From Anaerolineales bacterium (GTDB lineage Bacteria > Chloroflexota > Anaerolineae > Anaerolineales > Villigracilaceae), in the NCBI GenBank assembly GCA_017882125.1, contig JADGQC010000005.1, forward strand, positions 1 through 41,841: 41,841 bases of DNA. Reading direction: 5' to 3'. The translations under genes were made by a program, and so were the position numbers. The notes beneath the pieces were generated by a model. That model saw nothing but the letters and a program-made list of their open reading frames with translations, did no database searches and had not been told where the DNA came from. Below, piece after piece: positions 25,646-33,958 of the stretch. The number at the start of each line of letters is the position of its first letter. The stretch's first letter is position 1.

Positions 25646-28111
25646 TCAGGGGGTAATTCCAAAAAAGCGCGGATACCAGTACCACAACACGTCTGCCGCA
25701 GGTTTGCCATGGATGGAAGCCGAGGCGTCCATCAACACTGCCGGAGGATAGTAGCCTCTACTGACAAAACCGGCCAGCCAGGGTCGTTCATTTACTGCCA
25801 TCAGCAACGCCTGGTAAATATCCGCCTGGATCTGCAAATTGACCGGTCCCTGACTGCCGCCCGGTTGGAATAATGAGCTCACAGGCAATGAGGCACTGGC
25901 AGCGTTGTCAGCCGAAGGATAAGCCACAGCAAGGATGACCGGTTTTTTCAGGCTGGACTGGAACGGTTGCACGTCCGTGTCGAGCAACTGCCCGGCTGCA
26001 GCCTTGATATGATCCACGTCGGAACCAGCAATGGGGGCATACCAGAGCAGGTAAATCCCATCCAGGGTAGCAGCAAAATCAGGGACTACCTTCAACCCGC
26101 CTGGATACGAGGTTGCCCAATAAATGCTGCCACCAAAGCGGCTGCGGACATCCGAAATGATGGTCTGCCAGCGTGCATGCGCATCCGCTGGGACACCGGA
26201 ACTGGTTCCGTTTATTTGACCACCCGGCAATGCAGGCGTAACCCAATCCCCGCCAAGGACAAGTGCCTGGGCACCAGCTTTCGCAGCCAGGTCAGCATGG
26301 TAATCGGCGAAGGCTGCATACCGTTCGAACCAGGAATTCCACCAGGTTGCGTCCCTTGGGGCAGATGACCAAAAGGAGTTCAAATCGCCAGGCAAATTTA
26401 CAGCGGGGAAAAGGGCGACATTTAGGTTGGAAGCGCGGGCGCGGCTGACGGTATCAAGCGTATCTGCCCAAAGGGGATCAACACCGGGGACAGGCGAAAA
26501 GACAAAAGGCTCGGTCTGCCCAACCGTCCAGGAGGGGTCAACCACCAGCCAGTTGGCGTAGCGGCCTTTTACATCCTGGATCGCGAGCGAAGTCCAGGCC
26601 TGCCAGGTGGGGTTGTACCCTGAAAGGAACTCCACACCCGCCGTAAATCCCTGACGCGTAGTAACCGGCACCCCCATCAAGGTTGAAGGGGGCGGTGCCT
26701 GCAGCCAATTCCAAGTGGAAACGCTATCCTGCAGATCCTGCGGTACCAGGCTGGTTGAAACCAATCTCCCAAGCTGGCCATTTGACGTCTGCAAATCGTC
26801 CGTAACCCCACACTGGTCGTTGCGGCAATAACGGTACTGAAAATCGCCAAGCATGTCCAGGGGACTATACAGCTCGTAAACCCATTTGTTGTTGCCCTGG
26901 GGCCACATCGGGATGGGTTCGGTCCAGCCGTAGGGGTTGAACTGGATCGAGATGATGTCACTAGCAGGAGTTATGGCTGGTATGCTGGCTTCAAAAAGGA
27001 TGGGCGAGGATGTTCCCGCCTGCCAGGTCTGGATGGCATCCTTTACCTGAATTGGTCCCGACGAAGCAGGGACGATCAACTGGCGAACGATGAACGTGCC
27101 GTCGGTATTATGCTCGGCATTCCAGAAACCATCTCCAAGAGTATATTTGTAGCGGATATCCGCTCCAACCGGGAGCAATATGGATAAAGTGAGTAAGCCA
27201 TCCGGTTGAGGAGAGAAAACCGGCATGCGAGTAGCGACCGTGCTCAGTCCACCCTGCAGATCGCCAAATGTATTGCCCAACTGGTAGAGGTTGCCTGCCA
27301 GGCGGATGGGGGTATTTTGAACCGTGTCAGCAGGTACGGAAATGGTGAAGGTGACATTGACCATTTGCGCCGGGGTGAGAGAAATCGTAACTGGGGTGCG
27401 CTGTCCTGCTTCAATGCGGGCCCCCTGCTGAAAGGTCTGGTAGGTCCCGTCGATGGCATAGGCTACCAGGTTGTGGGTTCCAACGGGGAGATTTTCGATT
27501 GCAAAAGCCCCGGTTGAGTCAGTCAAGGTTTGCTGACCGCCTGCGGATATAAGGATATCCGGGATGGGGGTGTTGCTGGATGCATCCAACACCTGACCGG
27601 TCAGTCGACCGGAGGGGCTGGAGAAACTGCCATCACTCCAGGAGGCTATCACGTCATCCGCCGCACCTGGTCCCGTGACTGCGTACATACGGTAACGCAC
27701 GGGTTTATTGAAAGAGTCATTTTCCTGGAACGGGATAGTCCCCTGGCGGATATAGCGATATTTTATAATGCTGTTCAAAGGGAAGGGGATGGCAACCGTG
27801 TAATGCAACGAGTCCATCCCTTGCATGGCATAGGTTACTGCGTTCAGTCCCAGACCAGTGACTTCATCCACCACCGACAGGGATAGTGTCTCACCCGCAA
27901 GCAGCGGTGACGGCAGAGCTACCCGGAAAGTAACCGCGGCAGCAGGTATGGGTGTTGCGGTTGGGCCTGAAGACTGACCCGGAGTGGAGGTCGAAGAGTT
28001 TAGCCCCGGAACGTTTAATAAGGTAAGAGTACATCCGTTGAGCAACAGGACGAGAATGCAGCCCAGTGGAACCAGGGTAGAAATTGATCGATGGACGAGT
28101 CGAATGCGCAT
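25646..28111 (-). CDS. Large lipoprotein: starch-binding-like modules plus C-terminal TIM-barrel glycoside-hydrolase-like domain
   Basis: 821 residues. The signal peptide ends in lipobox LLNGC (Cys27), followed by a Ser/Thr/Pro linker. The next parts are beta-rich: a CBM20/early-set-like module (about 55-165; YTVAIPFPLNSIIKYRYIRQ), a carboxypeptidase-regulatory-like domain (about 168-245; GRLTGQVLDASSNTPIPDIL), a second carbohydrate-binding-like module (about 248-365) and a third (about 370-485). Residues about 495-821 look like a (beta/alpha)8 barrel of the GH113/GTA-TIM type, with QALVLGGDWV, IYWATSYPGG, LAGFVSRGYYPP and the ending GKPAADVLWYW. The catalytic acids are not certain. AAGGAGG precedes the ATG. 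It probably binds or processes surface or environmental polysaccharide. The 296 bases before it, up to nusB, show no gene. Confidence 0.75.
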   Translation of the reverse strand: MRIRLVHRSISTLVPLGCILVLLLNGCTLTLLNVPGLNSSTSTPGQSSGPTATPIPAAAVTFRVALPSPLLAGETLSLSVVDEVTGLGLNAVTYAMQGMDSLHYTVAIPFPLNSIIKYRYIRQGTIPFQENDSFNKPVRYRMYAVTGPGAADDVIASWSDGSFSSPSGRLTGQVLDASSNTPIPDILISAGGQQTLTDSTGAFAIENLPVGTHNLVAYAIDGTYQTFQQGARIEAGQRTPVTISLTPAQMVNVTFTISVPADTVQNTPIRLAGNLYQLGNTFGDLQGGLSTVATRMPVFSPQPDGLLTLSILLPVGADIRYKYTLGDGFWNAEHNTDGTFIVRQLIVPASSGPIQVKDAIQTWQAGTSSPILFEASIPAITPASDIISIQFNPYGWTEPIPMWPQGNNKWVYELYSPLDMLGDFQYRYCRNDQCGVTDDLQTSNGQLGRLVSTSLVPQDLQDSVSTWNWLQAPPPSTLMGVPVTTRQGFTAGVEFLSGYNPTWQAWTSLAIQDVKGRYANWLVVDPSWTVGQTEPFVFSPVPGVDPLWADTLDTVSRARASNLNVALFPAVNLPGDLNSFWSSAPRDATWWNSWFERYAAFADYHADLAAKAGAQALVLGGDWVTPALPGGQINGTSSGVPADAHARWQTIISDVRSRFGGSIYWATSYPGGLKVVPDFAATLDGIYLLWYAPIAGSDVDHIKAAAGQLLDTDVQPFQSSLKKPVILAVAYPSADNAASASLPVSSLFQPGGSQGPVNLQIQADIYQALLMAVNERPWLAGFVSRGYYPPAVLMDASASIHGKPAADVLWYWYPRFFGITP

Positions 28112-28407
28112 GCCCCTCCTTTCAGCGTCGTTGGTTTGGATCTATGAGCAGGCAATCATTCTGTATTTTACAAGGGAACATGAGGATTAGATAGGGGGAG
28201 ATTTTCCCATCCATGTGTTTCCAGCGGGGACCACCCACAGCCGAGGAAATCAATCGATTTAAGTTGAAAATAATTTCCTGGACATGGTTTAAGTTTAAAT
28301 TATGGAGAGGGAAAGCGGTTTTGACTTGAACTCCCGGTAAACAACCCCGTAAATATTGCTAAATTCCGACTTCAATATGACAAGTGACCAAAAGAAAATT
28401 ATCAGCG

Positions 28408-28845
28408 TTACTGACCCCTGGGCAGAAGAAATTGGACGACTTCATTTTCATGCTCTGCCAGGCTGCCAAGAACACCATTTACGAAACGCGGGGCACTATC
28501 TGATCCGAAAGCTTTGGCAAGTTCAACCGCTTCATTTATTGCCACTTTGACAGGAGTATCGCGTTGAGCCGCAAACTCCCAGGTGGCGATGCGCAGAATA
28601 TTCCGGTCAATGGCTGCAATTTGATCAAGGGGCCATTCGGGCGCGTATCGTGCAATCACCTGGTCCAGTTGTTCCCGCAGCGGGATGACGCCAAAAATAA
28701 TCTGGCGGATAAACTCCGCCAGTTCGTCAGGAAATGGTTCCTCCTCCAGCCGATCTTGCAGGACCTGCACTGGAAGGTGTCCCACCATGTCGACTTCGTA
28801 AAGTGCCTGCAGAGCAGTGCCACGTGCTCTGGTACGTGCTTTCAT
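28408..28845 (-). CDS. nusB: Transcription antitermination protein NusB
   Basis: RNA-binding all-helical protein of 145 residues that joins NusE/S10 on boxA in rRNA antitermination. Seen: ARGTALQALYEVDMVG at the N-terminus, then LREQLDQVIARYAPEWPLDQIAAIDRNILRIATWE and VAINEAVELAKAFGSDSAPRFVNGVLG (each quoted in part, all in family order). The start ATG 28845 has GAGGCG about nine bases upstream and lies six bases after the Asp23 gene. The linkage of Asp23 and NusB is common in Gram-positive-type genomes. Confidence 0.96.
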   Translation of the reverse strand: MKARTRARGTALQALYEVDMVGHLPVQVLQDRLEEEPFPDELAEFIRQIIFGVIPLREQLDQVIARYAPEWPLDQIAAIDRNILRIATWEFAAQRDTPVKVAINEAVELAKAFGSDSAPRFVNGVLGSLAEHENEVVQFLLPRGQ

Positions 28846-28851
28846 ATAAAG

Positions 28852-29196
28852 TTACGCCTCGGTTTGGTAATCAATATCCTCAATATGTATGTTGACGTGC
28901 CCGACTTCCATTCCCGTCATCTCGGAGATGGCGCGCCCAACCGTCTGCTGCACGGTACGGCTGACATCGCGAATGTTGACATCACTTTCCAAGATCAGGT
29001 AAAGATCGACAAAAGCATTACCATCTTCAACCACAATCCGGATACCATCATTGCCACGTCCAAACAAACTGTTTACACCACCCTTGATGGGTGCCATGCG
29101 CCTGACCCCTTTTACTTCCAAGGCAGCCATGCGGGCGATGGTCAACAAAACTTCGGGGGTAAGAGTGGTTTTTCCTGAAGAACGATAATCGGTCAT
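28852..29196 (-). CDS. Asp23/Gls24 (YloU)-family protein
   Basis: 114 residues, one Asp23 domain. Visible signature: LTPEVLLTIARMAALEVKGV at 12-31, a central GNDGIRIVVEDGNAFVDLYL, and the C-terminal GMEVGHVNIHIEDID. Members are cytosolic or membrane-associated proteins linked to envelope stress and, in YloU-type neighbours of nusB, of unclear role. TAGGAGGT is six bases upstream of the ATG, one of the best ribosome sites in the window. It lies between the TIGR01906 gene and nusB in a tight minus-strand run. Confidence 0.93.
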   Translation of the reverse strand: MTDYRSSGKTTLTPEVLLTIARMAALEVKGVRRMAPIKGGVNSLFGRGNDGIRIVVEDGNAFVDLYLILESDVNIRDVSRTVQQTVGRAISEMTGMEVGHVNIHIEDIDYQTEA

Positions 29197-29242
29197 GGGT
29201 ACCTCCTAAGAGAACGGGAATTATATCACCTGAAATTGCCAA

Positions 29243-29902
29243 TTATTTCCGCTTAAGTGGCAGGCTTAGTCCAAGCACCAAACCGCAAACGACATCCAAC
29301 AAGCCCGCAAACAGGAATGCATCCTGCCAGAATTGCATCGGGAAAAGGCGTATGAGGGTGTCCGAGTACAGGAAAAGCCAGGAGTTACCGGAAAAAAATA
29401 ACTCGTGGAAAACCGTGAAGAACTGCCAGAAACTGATCCCGGCAAAAATGCCGATGACAGCCACCAACCCAACCATCACCCAGCCGCCGCGTTGGATGCC
29501 CTTCACAAATTTCTCCCACCACCCCCCGAACCGCGCCCATAACCCAAGAGCAAGGGTAAAGAACCAAACTCCGTACCCGATCCATAGGACGGGTTGGACA
29601 ACATTTTTAACATCGTGCATGTGACTTAGTTCGCGTGCGTTGAACAGCGGAGTGCCATCAGGGAAAGTCAAATCGCCGAGAAAGGATATATCGGCATTAT
29701 TTACCAAATAATCAATGGACAATTGCGACCAATGCAAGCGGTCTTGAAGGGTAAACCCATACTCATCAACCGGAAAACCCGGCAGTCGATATTCAATGGC
29801 AGGGAAGGCATGTGTCAGCAGGAGTCGTACACCCAGGAAGGTCAATGCCACTGGGAGCAGGAGCGTGACCAGCCAAGATAGTATCTTGTGCAGTGTTTTC
29901 AT
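29243..29902 (-). CDS. TIGR01906-family (DUF1461) integral membrane protein
   Basis: 219 residues with about four to five membrane segments. Family marks are ARELSHMHDVKNVV in the extracellular loop and FFTVFHELFFSG followed by SDTLIRLFPMQFWQDA. Function is unknown for the family. ATG 29902 overlaps the stop of the preceding gene (ATGA), so translation is coupled to it; a start at 29962 would lie inside that gene. The loop between segments 1 and 2 (about 30-115) is large and probably outside the cell. Confidence 0.88.
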   Translation of the reverse strand: MKTLHKILSWLVTLLLPVALTFLGVRLLLTHAFPAIEYRLPGFPVDEYGFTLQDRLHWSQLSIDYLVNNADISFLGDLTFPDGTPLFNARELSHMHDVKNVVQPVLWIGYGVWFFTLALGLWARFGGWWEKFVKGIQRGGWVMVGLVAVIGIFAGISFWQFFTVFHELFFSGNSWLFLYSDTLIRLFPMQFWQDAFLFAGLLDVVCGLVLGLSLPLKRK

Positions 29903-31449
29903 TGCATGGTACCTATTTCGCCTTGCAGGATAAAATTCAGGATCATGGTGTTTGTAATCCATTCAATTGGAGACTTGTCGTCCGTGAAAACAACCGTATG
30001 CTGCGGCGCTGGTTGGAGATTGTCCCTTGTTAGAGTCATTGAGTCCACCAATAGCACATTTGAATCCTGCCGGGCAGCCAGTGCGGATAGGTTCCGGTCG
30101 AGATTGATCTTCTCCGTTGGCTGCAGGGTGGCGTAAATCAACGAGTTGAAGGTATCGGGAATATCCATCACATAAATCGATGGAAAAATCGTGCCGAGGG
30201 TGGTCGCCAGCCCGTCAATCAGCCGCCGATCGCCGGGAGCGCGACCTACATTGATCGCCACCACCCCGTCCGGTTTGAGGTGGTCGGCAGCAATCCGGAA
30301 GAACTCCTGGGTGGTAAGGTGAGGCGGGATATAAGGCGGGCGATATGCGTCAACACAAATCAAGTCATACTTCTCCGGGCTGCTCCCCAATCCCCACCGC
30401 CCATCCTGAATAATGACGTTCAAGTTGGGCAAATTCATATCGAAATATTTTCTGCCCACTTCCACAATTTTGGGATCAATCTCAAACCCGTCAATCACTA
30501 CATTCGGGAAGACAGCCGCAGCCTGCCGGGCTGTAGTTCCAGCAGCCAACCCGACGATTGCAATTCGGCGAATATCCTCAGGTCTGCGGTCCGCATAAAA
30601 GAACGGTCCCACCAGAAATTGCTGCCAGGGACCGCCATATTCGAGGGTCAGTGGATTGTATTCTGAATGAACCCCCTGCCCCTCATTCAGCCGAAGGTAG
30701 CGGGTGCCATTGATTTCGAGTACTTGTATATAGTTGTAAGCTGATTCGGTCTCGAAAATCTGTCCGTCCGTCCGCTTGATCCCTCCTCCTCTCCCAAAAA
30801 ACGCCAATAAAACCAAGGCAATGACCATGAGAAAATAAGGTGTAACGGCACGCCAGCCTGCGCTAAGAGCCAGGCCTGCAAGCGCGACAATAAGCAGTGC
30901 GATACTGAAAACAAGAAACGTCAGGGTTGTGCCAATGGTAGGGATTAAGAGCAAGGTTGGCAAGAATGTCCCGATGAACGAGCCGATCGTTGAAATACCG
31001 TAGATGGTGCCAGAGACATTCCCCGCTTTGCCGGAGTCGTTGATTGAGAGCCGGATTGCAAATGGAGAAATCATCCCAAAAAGCGTGACCGGAATGATAA
31101 ATAGAACCAGCACCCCAGCAAATGCTCCCGCCAGGATGCCTATTTGCAGGTTGTCAAACGCATTCGCCGCCAGTCGCAGCACCGGGCTGGCAATATAAGG
31201 AACGATGCCGAGGGTAAAAGCGCCCCAAGCAAGGAGAGCATACATCGTTTTTGGTCGCGGCGTCCGGTCAGCCCAGCGCCCCCCGATAAAATAACCCACG
31301 GTCAGGTAAACCAGGATCAGACCGATGATCACAGCCCAAACAGGGTTGCTTGTGCCAAATATATTACCAATCAACCGGGATGCGCCAAACTCTGCTGCCA
31401 TGGAGGTCATACCCGAGGCAAAAACCGTAAAGTAGATGTATTTGCGCAT
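29899..31449 (-). CDS. Fused membrane transporter-like/spermidine-synthase-like protein
   Basis: 516 residues. Residues about 1-225 hold seven or so membrane segments of the MFS-like SpeE-fusion type (GYFIGGRWADRTPRP; FIPVTLFGMISPFAIRLS; IYGISTIGSFIGTFLPTLLL). Residues about 240-510 are a Rossmann methyltransferase-like spermidine synthase domain with AIVGLAAGTTARQAAAVFP, VIDGFEIDPKIVEVGRKYF, VIIQDGRWGL and YDLICVDAYRPPYIPPHLTT. The gatekeeper region differs from true SpeE, so polyamine synthesis is not assured; soluble substrates or lipid-linked amines are possible. There is no Shine-Dalgarno, but TATAAT lies six bases before the ATG. It is first in the run to TIGR01906, Asp23 and nusB. Confidence 0.88.
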   Translation of the reverse strand: MRKYIYFTVFASGMTSMAAEFGASRLIGNIFGTSNPVWAVIIGLILVYLTVGYFIGGRWADRTPRPKTMYALLAWGAFTLGIVPYIASPVLRLAANAFDNLQIGILAGAFAGVLVLFIIPVTLFGMISPFAIRLSINDSGKAGNVSGTIYGISTIGSFIGTFLPTLLLIPTIGTTLTFLVFSIALLIVALAGLALSAGWRAVTPYFLMVIALVLLAFFGRGGGIKRTDGQIFETESAYNYIQVLEINGTRYLRLNEGQGVHSEYNPLTLEYGGPWQQFLVGPFFYADRRPEDIRRIAIVGLAAGTTARQAAAVFPNVVIDGFEIDPKIVEVGRKYFDMNLPNLNVIIQDGRWGLGSSPEKYDLICVDAYRPPYIPPHLTTQEFFRIAADHLKPDGVVAINVGRAPGDRRLIDGLATTLGTIFPSIYVMDIPDTFNSLIYATLQPTEKINLDRNLSALAARQDSNVLLVDSMTLTRDNLQPAPQHTVVFTDDKSPIEWITNTMILNFILQGEIGTMQ

Positions 31450-31455
31450 TGATGA

Positions 31456-31461
31456 ATTATA
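31456..31461 (-). promoter_or_regulatory. -10 box candidate for a leaderless transcript
   Basis: TATAAT on the minus strand, six bases before the ATG of the spermidine-synthase fusion gene at 31449. The ATG has no Shine-Dalgarno. A TTGACA on the same strand (31493-31488) is 26 bases away, too far for a standard -35. Confidence 0.35.
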
Positions 31462-31485
31462 ACCGTGATGAAGAGAGGCGTCTGC

Positions 31486-31514
31486 TTGTCAAATCATGGC
31501 AGGGCGTGTATAAT
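31486..31514 (+). promoter_or_regulatory. sigma-70 promoter for rplY
   Basis: TTGTCA at 31486-31491 and TATAAT at 31509-31514 with exactly 17 bases between. This is the best consensus promoter in the window. Transcription would start near 31521, leaving a leader of about 150 bases before the L25 gene. Confidence 0.75.
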
Positions 31515-31520
31515 TCCGCC

Positions 31521-31674
31521 CGCTTCCGGCATAAGCCGGTCATAATCCAGTAACGCTGGAAAATTCATGCAAGAGCGAAGGTAATCCCTTATTATTGATG
31601 GTGTTGAAATCCGGTTTGGATTTTACAAGAAATCATCATAATAATGGGGTGAGAGGCGCTCAAGGAAGGTAAAG
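31521..31674 (+). promoter_or_regulatory. long structured 5' leader of rplY
   Basis: About 154 bases with short hairpins: CCGGC-ATAA-GCCGG (31526-31539), CCAG-taacg-CTGG (31547-31559) and AAATCC-ggttt-GGATTT (31608-31624). Ribosomal protein genes are often controlled by such leaders, but I recognise no known motif. An AAGGAAGG Shine-Dalgarno lies at the end, seven bases before the ATG. Confidence 0.35.
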
Positions 31675-32349
31675 ATGGAGAAAGTCGTTTTAAAAGCAAC
31701 ACCCCGAACTGCAACCGGGCGGCAAGTAGCGGCCCTTCGCCGAAGTGGACTGCTCCCAGCCGTGATTTACGGACATAATGTGAGTCCCATCAGTATTTCG
31801 CTGGAAGGCCGGGAGGCTGGCAGAGTCCTGGGGCGGTTGTCATCCTCGAGCCTGATCACGATAGATCTGGATGGCAAGGAATATCCATCTCTGGTTCGCG
31901 AGAAACAGCAAAATTATATCAAGCGCAATCTCATCCACGTGGACTTCATGGTTGTTTCACTGACCGAGAAGATTCGAGCCAAGGTGGGCATCCTCCTGAC
32001 CGGTAATTCCCCGGCTGTAAAGGATTTCAACGCCATGCTGATTAACGGCTTGAACGAACTTGATGTCGAGGCTTTCCCGCAAGACCTTCCGGAGAGTATT
32101 ACAGTGGACATTGCCACTCTCGTTAATATTGGCGATGGCATCCATGTGCGCGATATCGTCCTTTCTGACAAGGTGCAAGTGATGGATTCGCCGGACGAGA
32201 TGATCGTCCTTGCGACAGCGCCTGCAAAGGAAGAGGTCGAAGAAGTTGTTACTCCTGAGGCCGCCGTACTCGAAGAGGGTGCTGAACCAGAAGTCCTCGA
32301 AAAGGGCAAGAAGGAAGAAGGGGAAGGCGAAGGGGAAGAGAAGAAGTAA
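31675..32349 (+). CDS. rplY: 50S ribosomal protein L25/general stress protein Ctc
   Basis: 5S-rRNA-binding ribosomal protein of 224 residues, the long CTC form. The N-terminal L25 domain (1-90) shows VLKATPRTATGRQVAALRRS, LLPAVIYGH and KRNLIHVDFMVV. A beta domain (about 95-185) follows with PQDLPESITVDIATLVNIGD. The last 40 residues are a low-complexity acidic tail rich in Glu and Lys (KKEEGEGEGEEKK), common in this form. It has its own promoter, leader and terminator and so is monocistronic. Confidence 0.96.
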   Translation: MEKVVLKATPRTATGRQVAALRRSGLLPAVIYGHNVSPISISLEGREAGRVLGRLSSSSLITIDLDGKEYPSLVREKQQNYIKRNLIHVDFMVVSLTEKIRAKVGILLTGNSPAVKDFNAMLINGLNELDVEAFPQDLPESITVDIATLVNIGDGIHVRDIVLSDKVQVMDSPDEMIVLATAPAKEEVEEVVTPEAAVLEEGAEPEVLEKGKKEEGEGEGEEKK

Positions 32350-32370
32350 CTTCCCCGTGGTTGGAATACC

Positions 32371-32405
32371 AGCAGGGACGCAATTAATTGCGTCCCTGCT
32401 TTTTT
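32371..32405 (+). terminator. Rho-independent terminator of rplY
   Basis: A perfect inverted repeat of 15 bases per arm (32371-32385 with 32386-32400), folding as about 12 bp with an ATTAAT loop, followed by six T (32400-32405). Confidence 0.93.
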
Positions 32406-32609
32406 GTTGTTACCTATCCCAGGAAATTTTATGGTTCGGGAAAATGGGAGCTTGATTCGCGGTAAAACCTCTCGCTAATGGCATTCTTCCTGCGACTCTG
32501 CTCCAGATACTTGTTTGTCCTGTAAGTTATATACTCCACATTAACGTGAGTGCCATAATATCCTTGACTCTCCTGTTAGAGCAGGGTGTATCATTAAATG
32601 GAGGGCAGC

Positions 32610-33224
32610 ATGGAAAAACTTGACTTGAAAAAAGACCTGAAATACCTTTACGAGCCGTCATCCAAATCATTTTCAGTAGTGGATGTGCCAGCCATGAATT
32701 TCATCATGATTGACGGGCAGGGGAACCCCAACACTTCAGTGGAATATGCCGAAGCGATACAAGCCCTGTATTCATCGGCTTACACGCTCAAGTTCATGAT
32801 TAAAAAGGAATTAGGATTGGATTACCCCATCATGGCATCTGAAGGGCTGTGGTGGATGGATGATATGCGCGAATTCAGTGTGGCGCGCAAAGATGACTGG
32901 AAATGGACGATGATGATCATGCAGCCGGAAATTGTCACATCCGGATTGTTCTTTCTGGCAGTAGCTGAGGCTGCAAAGAAAAAAGAAATACCTGCCCTGG
33001 CGCGCCTGCGTTTACAGACATTCCAAGAAGGAAAGGCGGCGCAAATCATGTATTTTGGTCCGTATGCTGAAGAAGGCCCGACCATCGCCCGCCTGCATAA
33101 GTTTATCGAAGAAAGCGGGTATGTCAGGGATGGAAAACATCACGAGATCTACCTGGGTGACCCCCGCCGCTCTGCACCCGAGAAACTGCGCACCACCATC
33201 CGACAACCAATGAAGAAGGCTTAA
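32610..33224 (+). CDS. GyrI-like small-molecule-binding domain protein
   Basis: 204 residues with a SOUL/GyrI-like (Bacterial transcription activator effector-binding) fold. Family stretches: FSVVDVPAMNFIMIDGQGNP near 20-40, LKFMIKKELGLDYPIMASEGLW (in part), and FQEGKAAQIMYFGPYAEEGP near 135-155. No DNA-binding domain is attached, so it is a stand-alone ligand-binding protein, possibly a xenobiotic-binding or hydrolase-type member. GGAGGG lies four bases before ATG 32610; an in-frame ATG at 32598 is less well placed. In the 200 bases upstream, TTGACT and TATCAT could be a promoter with a long 19-base spacer. It converges on the Nudix gene with no clear terminator between. Confidence 0.85.
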   Translation: MEKLDLKKDLKYLYEPSSKSFSVVDVPAMNFIMIDGQGNPNTSVEYAEAIQALYSSAYTLKFMIKKELGLDYPIMASEGLWWMDDMREFSVARKDDWKWTMMIMQPEIVTSGLFFLAVAEAAKKKEIPALARLRLQTFQEGKAAQIMYFGPYAEEGPTIARLHKFIEESGYVRDGKHHEIYLGDPRRSAPEKLRTTIRQPMKKA

Positions 33225-33255
33225 AGCTTATTTGAGACCAGTAAATCTGTTACCG

Positions 33256-33879
33256 TTATTCATTCAATAATCCCAACACGGAAAGAAAATTGTGGGTCAT
33301 CCTGGCAGTGGCTCCCCATAAAATTTCACCATCATATTGGTGGTAGTAAATAACCGGGAAGGAGCGCTCTGAACCAGCTGGGGTAATCGACCGTTCCTCC
33401 CAATTTACAGTGTCAGCCAGCCAAGCCAATGGAAGTGTAAATACGCGTTCCACCTCTGCCGGCTCAGTGCGAATTTCGAATGGCCAGGGAATCACGCCAA
33501 CCACCGGAGTGACCCGGTAGCGGGTGATTGTGAGCACCTCATTTAGTTTTCCCAGCAAGCGGACATCTCCGGGTTTCAATCCGATCTCTTCTTCGGCTTC
33601 CCGCAAGGCAGTTTGCTCAGGGGTTGACTCGCCCACTTCACAGCCACCACCGGGGAAAGATACCTGTCCCTTGTGATGTTCCACTGCCTCTGTGCGACGG
33701 GTGTAAACGACGTGCCACTCTTCTTTAATAACAATGAGAGGGATCAACACTGCAGCGCAAACCAAGCGCAAATCAGTGTACATGTCGGCATATCCGTCCG
33801 TGGATGCCACCAAACCAGGGCGGTATGCAAGGCGCAGGTTTTCTCTAATGGCAGCTTCTGTCAGGCGGGGGAACGTCAT
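33256..33879 (-). CDS. Nudix hydrolase, CoA diphosphatase-like (NUDT7/NudL group)
   Basis: 207 residues. The Nudix box is complete: GGGCEVGESTPEQTALREAEEEIGL by position near 75-99, with the REAEEE core. Ahead of it, HKGQVSFPGG is the extra motif typical of CoA pyrophosphatases (LRxxxGxVxFPGG). After it, LTITRYRVTPVVGVIPWP also fits that group. These enzymes cleave CoA to phosphopantetheine and 3',5'-ADP. There is no Shine-Dalgarno at the ATG. It is 79 bases downstream of the start-facing trmI end and probably cotranscribed with it. Confidence 0.88.
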   Translation of the reverse strand: MTFPRLTEAAIRENLRLAYRPGLVASTDGYADMYTDLRLVCAAVLIPLIVIKEEWHVVYTRRTEAVEHHKGQVSFPGGGCEVGESTPEQTALREAEEEIGLKPGDVRLLGKLNEVLTITRYRVTPVVGVIPWPFEIRTEPAEVERVFTLPLAWLADTVNWEERSITPAGSERSFPVIYYHQYDGEILWGATARMTHNFLSVLGLLNE

Positions 33880-33958
33880 CGTGAATTGCCCAATAATTCA
33901 TTGATAGAAAATTCAATTTCCGGATATTATCAGCAGTTTTGGAAATTAAAGATTGAGC

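Noticed and set aside
28112-28407. Possible gene or RNA between nusB and the large lipoprotein
   Set aside because: No ORF with a ribosome site, no tRNA-like fold and no strong terminator or promoter could be made out.
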